Part shown: positions 33,401 through 44,195 of the stretch, piece by piece
How positions within the stretch are numbered: position 1 is the stretch's first letter
Layout: the number at the start of each line of letters is the position of its first letter
Program-made: the position numbers and the translations under genes
Notes under the pieces: generated by a model
Told to the model about the DNA's origin: nothing
The model's database searches: none
What the model saw: only the letters and a program-made list of their open reading frames with translations
Assembly (NCBI RefSeq): GCF_958450345.1
Contig: NC_088782.1
Coordinates: 62,772,501-62,836,500, forward strand
Origin: Calliphora vicina
Taxonomy: Eukaryota > Arthropoda > Insecta > Diptera > Calliphoridae
Length of the DNA: 64,000 bases
Direction of reading: 5' to 3'

Positions 33401-35249
33401 AAACTTGAAATTTTTTTAAAATTAATTTTTAGCTTGCCCTCGTTCGTTTATACCTGAATCTAAAATGGTGTTGACTAAAAAAAAATTCAAAAACTTCGCA
33501 TTTTTTCCACAATGAGAAGTAAACAATAGTAAAATAATAACAAAAACACAACTGTTTAAGTTCATGCATATAATTAAAGCATACAAAATTTCCAAAATTG
33601 CGTAGTATCTTAGCAGAAATAGACATGCACATTTGCTTTAAGTAATTTCATCACAGCAATGCGTGTTGTAGGGAATTGATTAGAATTTAGAATTAAACAT
33701 GCAATAATGCAGCACAGTAATTTAAATTATAAATAAATTCTCAAGCAATTTTACGCTTAATTAAATCATTTTAAAATAGATTTCTAACAAATATCACATG
33801 ACGGTTTGTATGTTTGCAAAAGGAAATTTAATATTTTTCTTATCCTTTGATTTGGTTTGGTGAGAGTAAACAAAATTGCAACTCTTTTTTAAAGTAAAAA
33901 ATAAAGCAAAGAAAACCAAAACAAAACAAACAAAAAACAAATTATAAAAATGCCAATGAACTTTAAACTCGTGAGAAGGAAATTATATAGATTTCTCTTA
34001 AAAATCAAAAAAATATGCGCAATACTCAATGCACATTTAAACACTCGTGAGAATTCACGCAGTTTTCACCCAAAACAACAAAAAAAAAGTTGTTGCTGAT
34101 GTTGGTTCTTATTTCATTTACCCCCAAATTCATACATAATTTTTCAAAGGACTCTCTCTCACATTTGTTTGTAAACAAACGGAAGTCATGCTCATCAAAC
34201 ACATAAACAAAAACAAAGCAGATATCAAGGAAATGTCCGATGAATAGGCGAATATAACGGTAGTATTACGAATACTACTACTATTACACTTACTATTATG
34301 CTGCTCAGGCGTATTAAATACATAAAATAGAAAGAGACAACTATATACAACTTTTAAATAAATTTATGTTTTAAGCATAAACCCTTACATTTAGAAGTAT
34401 AAATTTATAAAAAGTCTTTAACTTACCGTCTTCATGTTGACATATTATAATAAACTTGGAAAATAAACAACAAAACTATATTGTATTTAAAATATATAGG
34501 CGGCAATTTAATACGAAATATTTCAATGCACTTGTAAAAAGTTTAATTAGCAAAATTGTTTACTTTTTTTAATTATCTTTTAAAATTTTAGTATTTGTTT
34601 ATTTATTTATTGTTTTTTTTTTATTTTCTTTGGCTTTTATTTAACACCACCACTCCACTCACTACGCAAATAATTTCAAAACACGACACCCGCTATCAGC
34701 GAATGTTACCAACGTTTTGGTTTGAGGTTTTGCAATTGTCACTCACATTCTATTCTATATTGGAAACACATTTACCAGATAAATAAGGTATGGGCAAGTA
34801 GTAGTTTGCTCTGCAATAGATTTACTCAAATTGTTTAGTTTAGTTTTTTGTTATTTTCATACAACTATTTCGTTTTTTCATTTATGTACATGTGGAAAAG
34901 CACAATTTGTGTGCTTTTTCACTTTTTTGAATGAAATAATAAAACACACAGAAAAAATACAAAATAAAAGTATTTAGAGCGTTGCCATTCATAGACAATA
35001 ACTGGTAGCAGAAATAAAAAACCAAAACAATATGCACTTAAATAAGGGGATGGTAAACAAAAACAGTGGAGAAAGAGAGAGATAGCGAAACAAATTAGAC
35101 ATATATTTATGTTTATTAAACAACCGTAACAAATGTGTGATAATAGTCAGGTTCATAGTAGGGTAAAGTTTTTTGCAACACAAGGGGGGACTTTTATTTT
35201 GTTAATTTAACAAGTATATTTAGCCGATCTATACGATTTTTTTGTATAT
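33401..35249. other. no recognised feature
   Basis: Long A/T-rich stretch with poly-A and poly-T tracts; the small frames (for example 34595-34786) are F/L-rich chance frames. Possibly unique intergenic DNA. Confidence 0.5.
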
Positions 35250-35650
35250 AACAAGTAAGAGAGCTATATTCGGCTGTGCCGAATCTTTTTTTCCCTTCAC
35301 CAAATTATACTTAAAAAAAAATTTTAATTATTTTTAGGTAAACGAAATTAATTTTTTTTCCAGTTTTTTTTAATTTTTTCGAAAAAAATTTCGAATTGTA
35401 TTTTTTAAATTTAAAACATTTGTTTTTGTTTTTTCAATTTTTTTTTTAATATTTAGCAAAAAAAACTTTTGGTGAAAAAAAAATTCGGGTTAAAAAATAT
35501 TTTTCCCAATGATATATGGTTTCTTGATGAAAGTTTCTTAGAATTTTCCGTAGATTGCGTTTCTGCTATACGATTTTTTACTTTTTGATCGTCCATACAA
35601 TTCGACCCGGCCTAATGTACACCCTTCTCACGAAGGTGAAGGGTATAAAA
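35250..35650 (-). mobile_element. repeat family A copy, minus orientation, rearranged
   Basis: Starts with the reversed 3' end (aacaagtaagagagctatat and hairpin TTCGGCTGTGCCGAA) and ends with the reversed intact 5' hairpin (cccttctcacgaaggtgaag). The central core has been replaced by 100-150 bp containing the MITE family 3 arm (tacgattttttactttttga, 35562-35581). Both outer ends are therefore kept while the core is lost. Confidence 0.8.
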
Positions 35651-35793
35651 ACAGATAAAAGTCGCGAAAATAGAACCAGTTTTTCGTAAACTGTCGCGAT
35701 TAAAGAACCTGCAATTAAAAAAATTAAGCCGTCGCGATAATGGGTAGTCGCTTTGTAACGCCTAAAAATATTAGCGTACGGATCGACTCAGAA

Positions 35794-36234
35794 TCATTTT
35801 CTGAGTCGATTAAATTTTCTGAATTCGGGATCCAAATCTTCAATAATTCTGTCAGGTATGCTTTCGAGAAGTTTGCTATTTAAAATCAGGAAAATCGGTC
35901 CACAAATGGCTGAGATATGAGGAAAAAACCAGGACAACATCGATTTTTGACCTATTTTTGACCTACATATACATATCTGGATTACTAAGTCATTAATATA
36001 GACAATATGGATATCTAATGATAGATATTTCAAAGACCTTTGCAGCGACTATATAAGACCATAGTAAGTTGGACCTACAATGGGTCAAAATCTGAAAAAT
36101 ATTTTTAACCCACAAAAAAAATTTTAAAATTTAAAAAAAAAAATTAAATTTAAAATAACGATTCAAAAAAACATTTTTAACAAAAAATGAAAAAAACAAC
36201 TTCGGCACAGCCGAATATAGCTCTCTTACTTGTT
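35794..36234 (+). mobile_element. repeat family A copy, 3' two thirds
   Basis: Joins mid-core (gggatccaaatcttcaataa) and runs to the intact hairpin TTCGGCACAGCCGAA followed by tatagctctcttacttgtt. The 79-codon minus-strand frame inside is a by-product of the conserved core. Confidence 0.85.
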
Positions 36235-37029
36235 TTTTTATTATTTATGTGAGCAGTATATAAAATTTGGCAGATAAACAATTTTTTAGATTTGAAACAT
36301 TTGACAAAATGGAATATCAAAATTTCTTTTTCATATTCACTGTTTTATAACTTTTGAAAATCTTATCTTTAGTGGTACAATTTGAAACTTATCATGATTT
36401 CTATGAAAATGTAAATTTTTGGTAAAAAAAAATCATATTTATAACAGAACAAGTTAATTTTAGTTAGTTTAGAAACATGCCTAATTAATTCAATTTGTAT
36501 ATAAAAAAAAATTCTTAATTAATTTGACTGCGCCTCTGTTCAATGTCAATCTTATGACGCTAATCTATCTAGTCTACTCGTATTTCATATGTACTTTTTC
36601 TTAACAACATTTAATTACGATGTCAACATTATTGTTTACCTTCAAGTTTTAAAATACTTAACTGCACTTTTGTGCTTTTCTCTCTTTTACACATTTTATT
36701 TATTTCTTAAGTTAAAAAAAAGCTTTTCTCACCTTTTAAAATAATAAGCGCAAAATTTTATGTTGTTTTTGTTTTCAACATTTGTATGTTAATTTAAAAT
36801 TTTATTTATTTGTATTGAACTACTCATTTTTAAAATAATTTACTTCTATTTATGGTTTTAAAAAAAGCAAATATTTTATATATTTTTTAATTATTTCAAA
36901 GTTCATATATTTTTTTCAGTTTATAATGCGACATCTGTTGTCATTTGTTTCATGTAACGATGTGGTGTTGCCAACTATTGTATTTCTATATAAAGTGTTA
37001 CCAAGTTTGAAAAATGTAAGACATACATA
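36235..37029. other. no recognised feature
   Basis: A/T-rich spacer with no identifiable content. Confidence 0.5.
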
Positions 37030-37257
37030 CAAGGTGGAGTCAGTCAAACAGCTGATAATTTTTTTTTCGCTTTTTGGTTCTAACAACTATCAAAGCTTGT
37101 TTTTATATTTAAATATCTACATATTCTAAGCTTTTTAGCAAAATATTTATTGTTTACATAAATAAGTAAAGCCCTCACTATTCAATTAATTTTTCATTTT
37201 GGTTTTTTGGAATTTGATAAGACCAATCGTTGTTTTTGTAGAACTGACACCACCTTA
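37030..37257 (+). mobile_element. MITE family 5, copy 1 (short ends)
   Basis: CAAGGTGGAGTCAGTCAAAC at the left and GAACTGACACCACCTT at the right. About 228 bp and strongly similar to the copy at 37865-38158 in the same orientation, about 0.6 kb away. The outermost AAGGCGAATT part found in copy 2 is missing. Confidence 0.8.
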
Positions 37258-37864
37258 TCCATATCCAATTTAAAGTTAAGTAAAATACATATTGAACTGT
37301 GCAGAATTTTAGCAACAATAATAGGGTAAACAATATTAACACATTAATAAATTAACAAAAAGCATAAACACTAAAAGAATACTTTATTTAATTTATAGCA
37401 AAATAGTAATATTTTGTTAAAACCCAATAATATTGTACAATTTCTTCAAATTAAAATAGTATGGATGCTGTAAAATTGTTAATTGTGGTCTTCGCAATTA
37501 GTTTACATTTATAATTTTGGGCCACATTAATAGCTTTCTAATTTCTAGAAAATCATTAAAAATAATGCATTTAACTTTGGAAAATTACCCAACATTTCTA
37601 GCAATCAATAGCCTTTGATCTCAATTTTGTTGCTAATGTTCTGCACATTACTGTGGTGATGTGTTCCTAATCAGACGAATAAATAATCGAATGTTTAAAT
37701 GTCGTGAAAAAATTGTATAAAAACTGAGATACAAACAAAATTTAGTTGAATATTAGAAAATTAAGTAACTTCAAAGAGGAAATCATATATATGTCTCAAT
37801 AACTCGTTTGCAAATTATAGTTTTGGCGCAAAGGATCGTTTGCATTATTGCTTTTGCATGCAAT

Positions 37865-38158
37865 CAAGGCGAATTTATACAAGGTGGAGTCAGTCAAACA
37901 GCTGATAATTTTTTTTTTCGCTTTTTGGTTCTAACAACTGTCAAAGCTTGTTTTTATATTTAAATATCTACATATTCTAAGCTTATTAACAAAATATTTA
38001 TTTTTTACATCAATAAGTAAAGCCCTCGCTATTCAATTATCTACATTATATTAAGTTTAAATACTTATTTGTTTAATTTTTCATTTTATTTTTTTGACAT
38101 TTGTTAAGACTAATCGTTGTTTTTGTAGAACTGACACCACCTTGTATTAATTCGCCTT
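37865..38158 (+). mobile_element. MITE family 5, copy 2 with 8-9 bp duplication
   Basis: CAAGGCGAATTTATACAAGG at the left and the complement ...CCTTGTATTAATTCGCCTT at the right enclose 294 bp. GCATGCAAT is repeated at 37856-37864 and 38159-38167. Eight- to nine-bp duplications fit hAT- or P-type transposition. The ends do not obviously match either, so the superfamily is left open. Non-coding. Confidence 0.85.
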
Positions 38159-38167
38159 GCATGCAAT

Positions 38168-39719
38168 TTTGCAAAAAAAAAGTTTCATCCAAAATACTTT
38201 AAAAACAAATGGTTTTGTCTCACCCTGTTGTTTCATTTTTCAGCGTTCCTATACAACATGTCACAACTGTGCGGATAAAGTTTTACGGCGGTGTTTGGCG
38301 GCGTAAGCTTATGCCGGCGTCCATAATTTGGTTGTATACAAAAGCAGTAAAAAATTAAGTTAAAATACAACGGTAACGCTAATTTGAATTTTTTGGGTTA
38401 TTCGATTAATGTATTTGATTCTATATCGATAACAGCATTTTAGGGATAACGGTGGATAATGTGGCCTAAATTGTTAATAATAATTAAAGTAAAGTTGATA
38501 AAAATAGTTCTATGTTACGTCTATTACTTATTAAGGAAAAACCGTTAAAATTTTTGAAAAGGAGTAAGGTTTGTGGAGCTTCTGAAGAGTAAATACAGGC
38601 TTTTTATATAAGTATTCGGTATTGGTCTAAACTTTAGGACTTGAAGATTGATATTTTAGTGAAATTAAATAATTTTATAAATTTTTTAGACGTCATTTAC
38701 CTTAAAAACTAAAAAAATATATAATATGGTGATTTTCCAAGAAGAAAAATATAAAAATTTAATTAATGTAAAATTGTAACTGTTAAATATATAACAAAAA
38801 GCGCTTAAATTAATAGCATTATAATTTTTATCATTTTTTCAAATACCGAAATTCCTAAAACGGGGAAAGTGTGTTCCAAAAACTTATTTTTTTAGTGCCC
38901 ACTATCTCGTTATTAAACATGTGACAGTAAAATGACTTTGTACGCATTAAAGTAACATGAAGCTTTTTGGAAAATTTTTAGAATTTTTTACTCAAACCTA
39001 ATTTTTCTTTTTAAAGTTTCGATAGGTCTGGACTATGTCAATTTAAGTGATCCAAATTTTATTGTACATGCTTATAGATTAAGTTCTCTTTCGGAGGAAC
39101 ATTTCTTCTACAAAAGAAAAAATATAGGGACTTTTTTGGAAAAAAAAAACGTAAAAAATATATTCCAACTTTGGATGCGTGTAACTTTTTATAGGGACGA
39201 GAAAACTGTTAGCAGAATTTTATAACTGATATTTTAAAACAAAATTCAACTCTCCGTAGGTCAGCCATATCTAAAAAACAGAGCAAAATTAAAAAATAAA
39301 CCTAAATATCCCTTGAACATAGACTGTTGTATACCTTTTCAATGACTAAATTTTTAGGCCACTGGCTCACATTCCGCCTACGTATCTGTAAATCAACTCG
39401 AAAACACCTCAGCTCTAACCATGTTAAATTTAGCAACGATATCTCCAATTGTTCCAGAAATACAGAAATTTTTCCCAAAAAAAAAAAATCATTTCAAAAC
39501 CACTGTGTAATGCTAAGACCCCTTTTTATAATGCCGAAATTTAAAGGCAAACATTTTTCTCATTCTATTTTGAACTAACCTAAACCTTTGTACCACAGAA
39601 TCAATTTCATCAACCTATCTCTGTCTGCCTCTCAATTTCTGCATTGTAAAGGGAGACCACAATCTACAAAAGTTTTCTTGTTAAATTTGAATAGTATCCC
39701 GAATAAATTGGAATTTATC
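38168..39719. other. unassigned; GC-rich near-palindrome at 38284-38325
   Basis: Mostly A/T-rich. Around 38284-38325 lies an isolated GC-rich block with gcggcgtaagcttatgccgg, a near-perfect palindrome centred on AAGCTT. No exon was recognised in the remainder. Confidence 0.4.
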
Positions 39720-39722
39720 TTA

Positions 39723-39874
39723 AGCTGGCCAAACACGGAATGATTTGTTAGCCTGATTTGTGATTCAAAATTTTCAATTACTTGTGATTTTGTTCGCGCA
39801 CAGCCCCATTAACAAGTAACAAGACGTCGAACACGAACAAATCGGACTCACAAATCATCCGTGTGTGGCCAGCT
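39723..39874. mobile_element. MITE with TTA duplication, 152 bp
   Basis: AGCTGGCCAAACACGGAATG + atttgt at the left and its close complement at the right (acaaatcatccgtgtgtggc + cagct). TTA at 39720-39722 and 39875-39877. Harbinger-like by duplication size, as for 29551-30002, but with different ends. Confidence 0.87.
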
Positions 39875-40360
39875 TTAGAAATATACATTTATATTTGGAA
39901 AAAGGTCATTGTTGTGAAAACTGAAATTAAGGAATCTAGTTTACAAAGGAGCGTTCATTGTATTGCCATTCACTAGAATTGAGTACAAATATTGTTAGTC
40001 GCCGTCGTGATAATTGTGTTCATAGCTGCAAAAGCGAACACAGAATTGTTTATTTCTTTACAGTTTTCTTATTTTATGAGTCACCCTGTTTCAGTTCACA
40101 TTCACACACAAGCATGGCCAGATTTCTAGGTGTATTGTACACTTTTCCATGATTTATTCACTTGAACTATAATATAAAATGTTTAATTTAAATTTGTGAA
40201 TAAATTACAATAAAACCTACAGATTTTAATCATTTATTCTCAACTATAGTTCATTTATTTTTAATTCAATCATTGAATAACCATCTGGCATAGCGTTCCT
40301 ACAAGTTTTTTTAGCGATCTGGTAGCACCTAGAATGAAATGAAACTCTAGGAATTTTTTA

Positions 40361-41229
40361 GTCAGTCTTCTACGCGAAACCAGGCGAAACGGAACGAATT
40401 GCATGTAATAACTGTAAAGAGAAAATTCGAATGAAGTTGATGAAACAAATAAAGAAAAATTAGAAAACGTATAAGAAAAAAAAAACAGCAACATAACTAC
40501 ATATTTTATATATTCTTTTTCGATTTCGTTTAAACTAAAAAAGAAATACGCGTACGCCTAGATACTTATATTCATCTAGATATTTTATAATTTGCGACGA
40601 AAATCTAATTTGGAAAACAAGAAAAAGAAAAAAAAACTTCATTGGGAATGAAGAATATCTGAAGTGAATCTATTTCTTGTCAAATTTTGTGCAAGAGTGT
40701 GTGTGTTTTAGTATGTATGAGTTTTTTTTTTGGTATGAAAAAATTCAAAGAGAATTATTAAAACAAAAATAAAAAAAAGGAATTTTATAAAGATTTTGTG
40801 AAAATATTACGCAAAAGTAAAGAAACCCAAATAAATGAAAGAAAAGCAAAAGGAAATTCCCAACAAAAAATTGAAAAATCTGTGAAAATTATTAATTAAA
40901 TGGCAACGAAAAGAAAAAGAAAATTTTACACAAACATAATAATAAGCAGCCAGAATAAGAAAGTGAAGCATAGAGAAATTAGTGAAAATAAATAAAAGCG
41001 AATAATGTGTACGGAAAAATATGTAATAAAAGAATATAATACACAAAAAAAATATAGCAACAGAGGCCCCCAAAGCAAAAGCTAAAACAATTTAAGAAAC
41101 TACAACAACCATATGCAATAGGAATAATATAGGCCAAGAAAAAAAAACTAAATAGCAAATACAAAACGAAGAAGAATAATATTTGTTGTATTGTGGCATA
41201 CCAGCCAAATATCCCCACGACTAACCCAA
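40361..41229 (+). promoter_or_regulatory. candidate core promoter and A-rich untranslated exon
   Basis: GTCAGTCTTC at 40361 fits a fly initiator with A+1 at 40364. A GGAACG at +28 to +33 is a near match to the downstream promoter element (one mismatch to RGWYV). The next 0.85 kb is strongly purine/A-biased on the plus strand with many stops, as in long fly 5' untranslated exons. The hydrophobic minus-strand frames here are its antisense shadow. It could serve Mbs, 7.3 kb downstream, but no definite donor site was identified. Inference only. Confidence 0.3.
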
Positions 41230-42004
41230 AGTTTTTAGCTAGAATTTGTTGGTCAAAATGTACTGAAATTTAAAATTCTCAATAAATTCTTTTAAATGAG
41301 GAATGTTTTTTGGGGAATGTCTTCTAAATGCCGCTCATTTAGTTATTTTTAGTGGAATTTGTTGTTTCTAATGCCAAAGACCGCTCCCAATTGTTTGCTT
41401 ATACCTGCCTAACTTTTTATTTATCTAAATTTTTAATTTAATAATTCATGTTTCAAAAATCTTTATTGTTTATTTTCTTTTTTAATTTAATTATTTCACC
41501 TAGAAGTTAAAACAAATTAAATTGCAATTATTATTTCTCTTATTTTGTTACATATTGTTTGCCCATTCTCTTTCCTCTTTATACGGTGTTTCATTTCATT
41601 GCTGTTTTTTCTTCTTCTATTCTCTTTTGTTATACATTTTTTATTTTTTTGTAGCGGCTGTTGAATTTATGTCAAATGCACTTTTTAAATGACACAGACA
41701 GTGTTGTGTTGTTATTGTTGTAGTGTGTTTGAAACAAGAAGAAGAAATAAAAATTGGGGAAAAGAAATAAAAAAACAAGGCAACAAATAAAGTAAGAATT
41801 AATTCTTATTCGAAAAATAAAATCCAAAACATTAATTTTATTCTTTTTCTAAAAAATGTACAAAGTTTAATTTGTAAAATTTCTATTCCTAACAATAAAT
41901 TAAATGTTTTTAATTTTATTAGCGCAAAAGGTACAAAGTACTTGTAAGTGCTGCCATTAGTATTAAAATAGTGATAAATCGATTGTTTCAAAGTAAATTA
42001 ATAA
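41230..42004. other. no recognised feature
   Basis: A/T-rich spacer. Confidence 0.5.
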
Positions 42005-42425
42005 AGTAGCGACAGTACTACAACAAATACAACATTTACAAAAACCACAAGCAATTTTGTTTTTGGTTTAAGGTCTGAGCTGTCAAAGTTGCCTGTTGTT
42101 GGTTTTGCTTTTGGGCTTGTTGTATTTTTCGCCACAACAACCACAAGTGAATTGACAGTTCAGACCAAAGTAAAAAAAATTGTCAGCTGTTCTACTGAGT
42201 CTACTTTATTAATTTACTTTGGATTGTTTGGTGAAATTGAAACTCGTACCCAAGGTAGCAGCGATTCTACAACAAGTACAAGATTTACAAAAAAAAATAC
42301 ACGGAATTTGTTTAAATTAATGTTGGCTGTAAATGTCAAAGTCTGCCTGTTGTTTTTGTTGGTCTACGTTTGTTTTAATATTCGCAACAACAAATAATAG
42401 TGCATTTGACAGCTAGAACAGAACC
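42005..42425 (+). repeat. degenerate direct duplication of about 170 bp
   Basis: Text with tactacaacaaatacaacat + ttacaaaaa at 42015-42045 and tctacaacaagtacaagatt + tacaaaaaa at 42264-42295 begins two similar blocks. Each continues through a gtcaaag-tgcctgttgtt word and an acaacaa...ttgaca word. The 102-codon frame at 42089-42397 runs across both and is not recognisable as protein. Confidence 0.55.
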
Positions 42426-42959
42426 TTCATAAAAGTGAAGAAAAAAGTAATCAGCTGTGCAATCAACACCACCTTCGGCTCTTGTCCAAGTAGCTAATAT
42501 AGTAAATATCTGCTAAAATAGTTATTCGATCTCAAATGTTTTGATTTTTTTTAAAAGGGCTTCAATATGCAAAAGAAACCTGAAATTTTTTCGGAATATT
42601 TATATGAGGTAAGTATTCTGAAGAAATTGTGTTCAATATTACACCTACGAAAGGGGTTATCAGAAATTGGTGCCGAAAAAATTATGAATCAACCCTGATT
42701 TATGGGCGCCACTCCGAATCGTTACCAATTTTTTACCAGAGATACATCTATTTATGCTGACGATGACAGTATAGTTTGCTTTTGTCGCCAGTTGATATGG
42801 GTCTCCAAAGTTCGAATATTGGATGTGGATGTTGTATTTTTCTTGATTATTATCGATTTGGTCAATATACGACCTATGCGACATTGGATAGCTTTTTAAA
42901 ATACATTTAACTTATGGTTTTATTCCGACAATTTTTTAAAAAAATTTCTGTTTAATTAA

Positions 42960-43845
42960 AATTCGTCAGATTCATGGTATTTGACTTAAAAATGCGAGAT
43001 TTAATAAAAGATGGTGCATCTATTGAATGCGGTTTTTGTTTTTAATAACTTATGTCTTTTTGAAGGGTACATATCTGTTATTTATTCTCCAATAAATAAC
43101 AAAAGCTTATGATGAATGTGTTGCATCAGTTTCAACGTGCGTGATTCAGAAGTGGTGAATTTGACACGGAAGACAAAGATCGCCCAGGCCAGCCAACAAA
43201 TTTTAAAAACCAAGAATTGTAGGTACTACTCCAGGAAGATTCCGATATGACGCTTGAATGCTATAAAAGACGATACTTTGTGCACCGAATTATTACTTGC
43301 GATAAAAAATTACGATAACCCGAAGCGCAAAAGACTGCCGGTTAAACATCTGACTACCGGTTAACCAGCCGAATCGATACGAAAGCCAAATATCCAAGGC
43401 GCTAAGGTAATGATCTGTATTTGGTGGGAGCTGCTGAAATCTGTCAAGACCATCACAGGGCACCTGCACCGAACGCGACAGATTTGTTTGAAGCAATCCT
43501 TTGTCGAAAAATGCATAGAATATGAGGCCAGATATGAAAACGTAATATTCTATCATCATTACCGACTGGTTGGCCGGCCTTGCAATACATACTTGTTAAA
43601 AGCTATTTAGAAATAGGAAGTTTTGCCTTAACCGCCTTATAATTGAGACCTTGTCCAACTACTATTTGTTACGATCGCTGCAGAACGCTCTCTGGGATCT
43701 GCTTCACTTCAGAACAGAATATCCGAAATTGGCTTGGCCTCAAAATTTGAGCAGTTCTTTAGGCCCGAAATCGATATGTTGCCAGAAAGATGGAGAAAAG
43801 AAATAGCTAACAAAGGCCAATATGTACTTTGAATAAATTGAATTG
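42960..43845 (+). pseudogene. mariner relic with internal deletion
   Basis: Near 42971 is a mutated terminal repeat (ggtatttgacttaaaaatgcg-like). The plus strand then reads S-G-E-F-D-T-E-D-K-D-R-P-G-Q-P and an L-L-Q-E-D-S-D-M segment (43150-43250), the linker of mariner transposase. It jumps directly to Y-K-R-R-Y-F-V-H-R-I-I-T-C-D-K-K near 43260-43310, a deletion of roughly the middle third. C-terminal pieces E-Q-N-I-R-N-W-L and a degraded P-E-R-W-R-K follow to about 43810. Many stops. The C-terminal tail is followed directly by a Tc1 relic. Confidence 0.88.
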
Positions 43846-43854
43846 AATAAATTG

Positions 43855-44195
43855 AAACAGTAATAAATAACAAGGGATATCCTACTTCACTACATCCAGT
43901 GGATTTATGGATCCAACCAGCAGAAGTAGCACAATTTCTTGGACTTGATATTGAAGAACCCCAAGATTAAATATTGTAAAAATTTTCACGCTGCTACAAC
44001 AACAAGGGATATCCAACAAAATACTAGGTTACTAAAAAGTCCAGAAAATTTTTTTAAAAGTTAAACCTAAGTTTCCATTGTTTTGTCATTTCCATGACAA
44101 TGAATACTTTCAATTTATCTTTTCTTAAGATTTTTGTTTGATTGTGACCTATTAATTTAATATTTTTAAAAAGTTTCCATTGTATTTTCAATCGC
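43855..44195 (+). mobile_element. Tc1-like element relic, 3' end
   Basis: AVINNKGYP (43858-43882) and NNKGYPTKY-stop (about 43998-44029) match the C terminus of the Tc1-like transposase at 62.4 kb. The following untranslated part has cctaagtttccattgttttg (as at 62489) and ends with aagtttccattgt (44173-44185). A 118-bp insertion splits it (43883-44000). Only the last part of the transposon remains. Confidence 0.8.
43883..44000 (+). mobile_element. 118-bp insertion with 14-bp duplication AACAAGGGATATCC
   Basis: An exact 14-bp direct repeat AACAAGGGATATCC (43869-43882 and 44001-44014) brackets 118 bp not present in the related element at 62.4 kb. One frame is open for 28 codons, TSLHPVDLWIQPAEVA + QFLGLDIEEPQD, then stop. 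I do not recognise the peptide. A long duplication and an open 3' end fit a 5'-truncated retrocopy made by LINE machinery, but there is no poly(A) tail. Confidence 0.6.

Noticed and set aside
40807..41218. Two overlapping hydrophobic minus-strand frames
   Set aside because: F/L/Y/S-rich translation is the antisense of an A-rich tract; no start context, domain or membrane-protein similarity.
42089..42397. 102-codon plus-strand frame
   Set aside because: Runs through two degenerate duplicated blocks with poly-A; no recognisable motif and no splice context.
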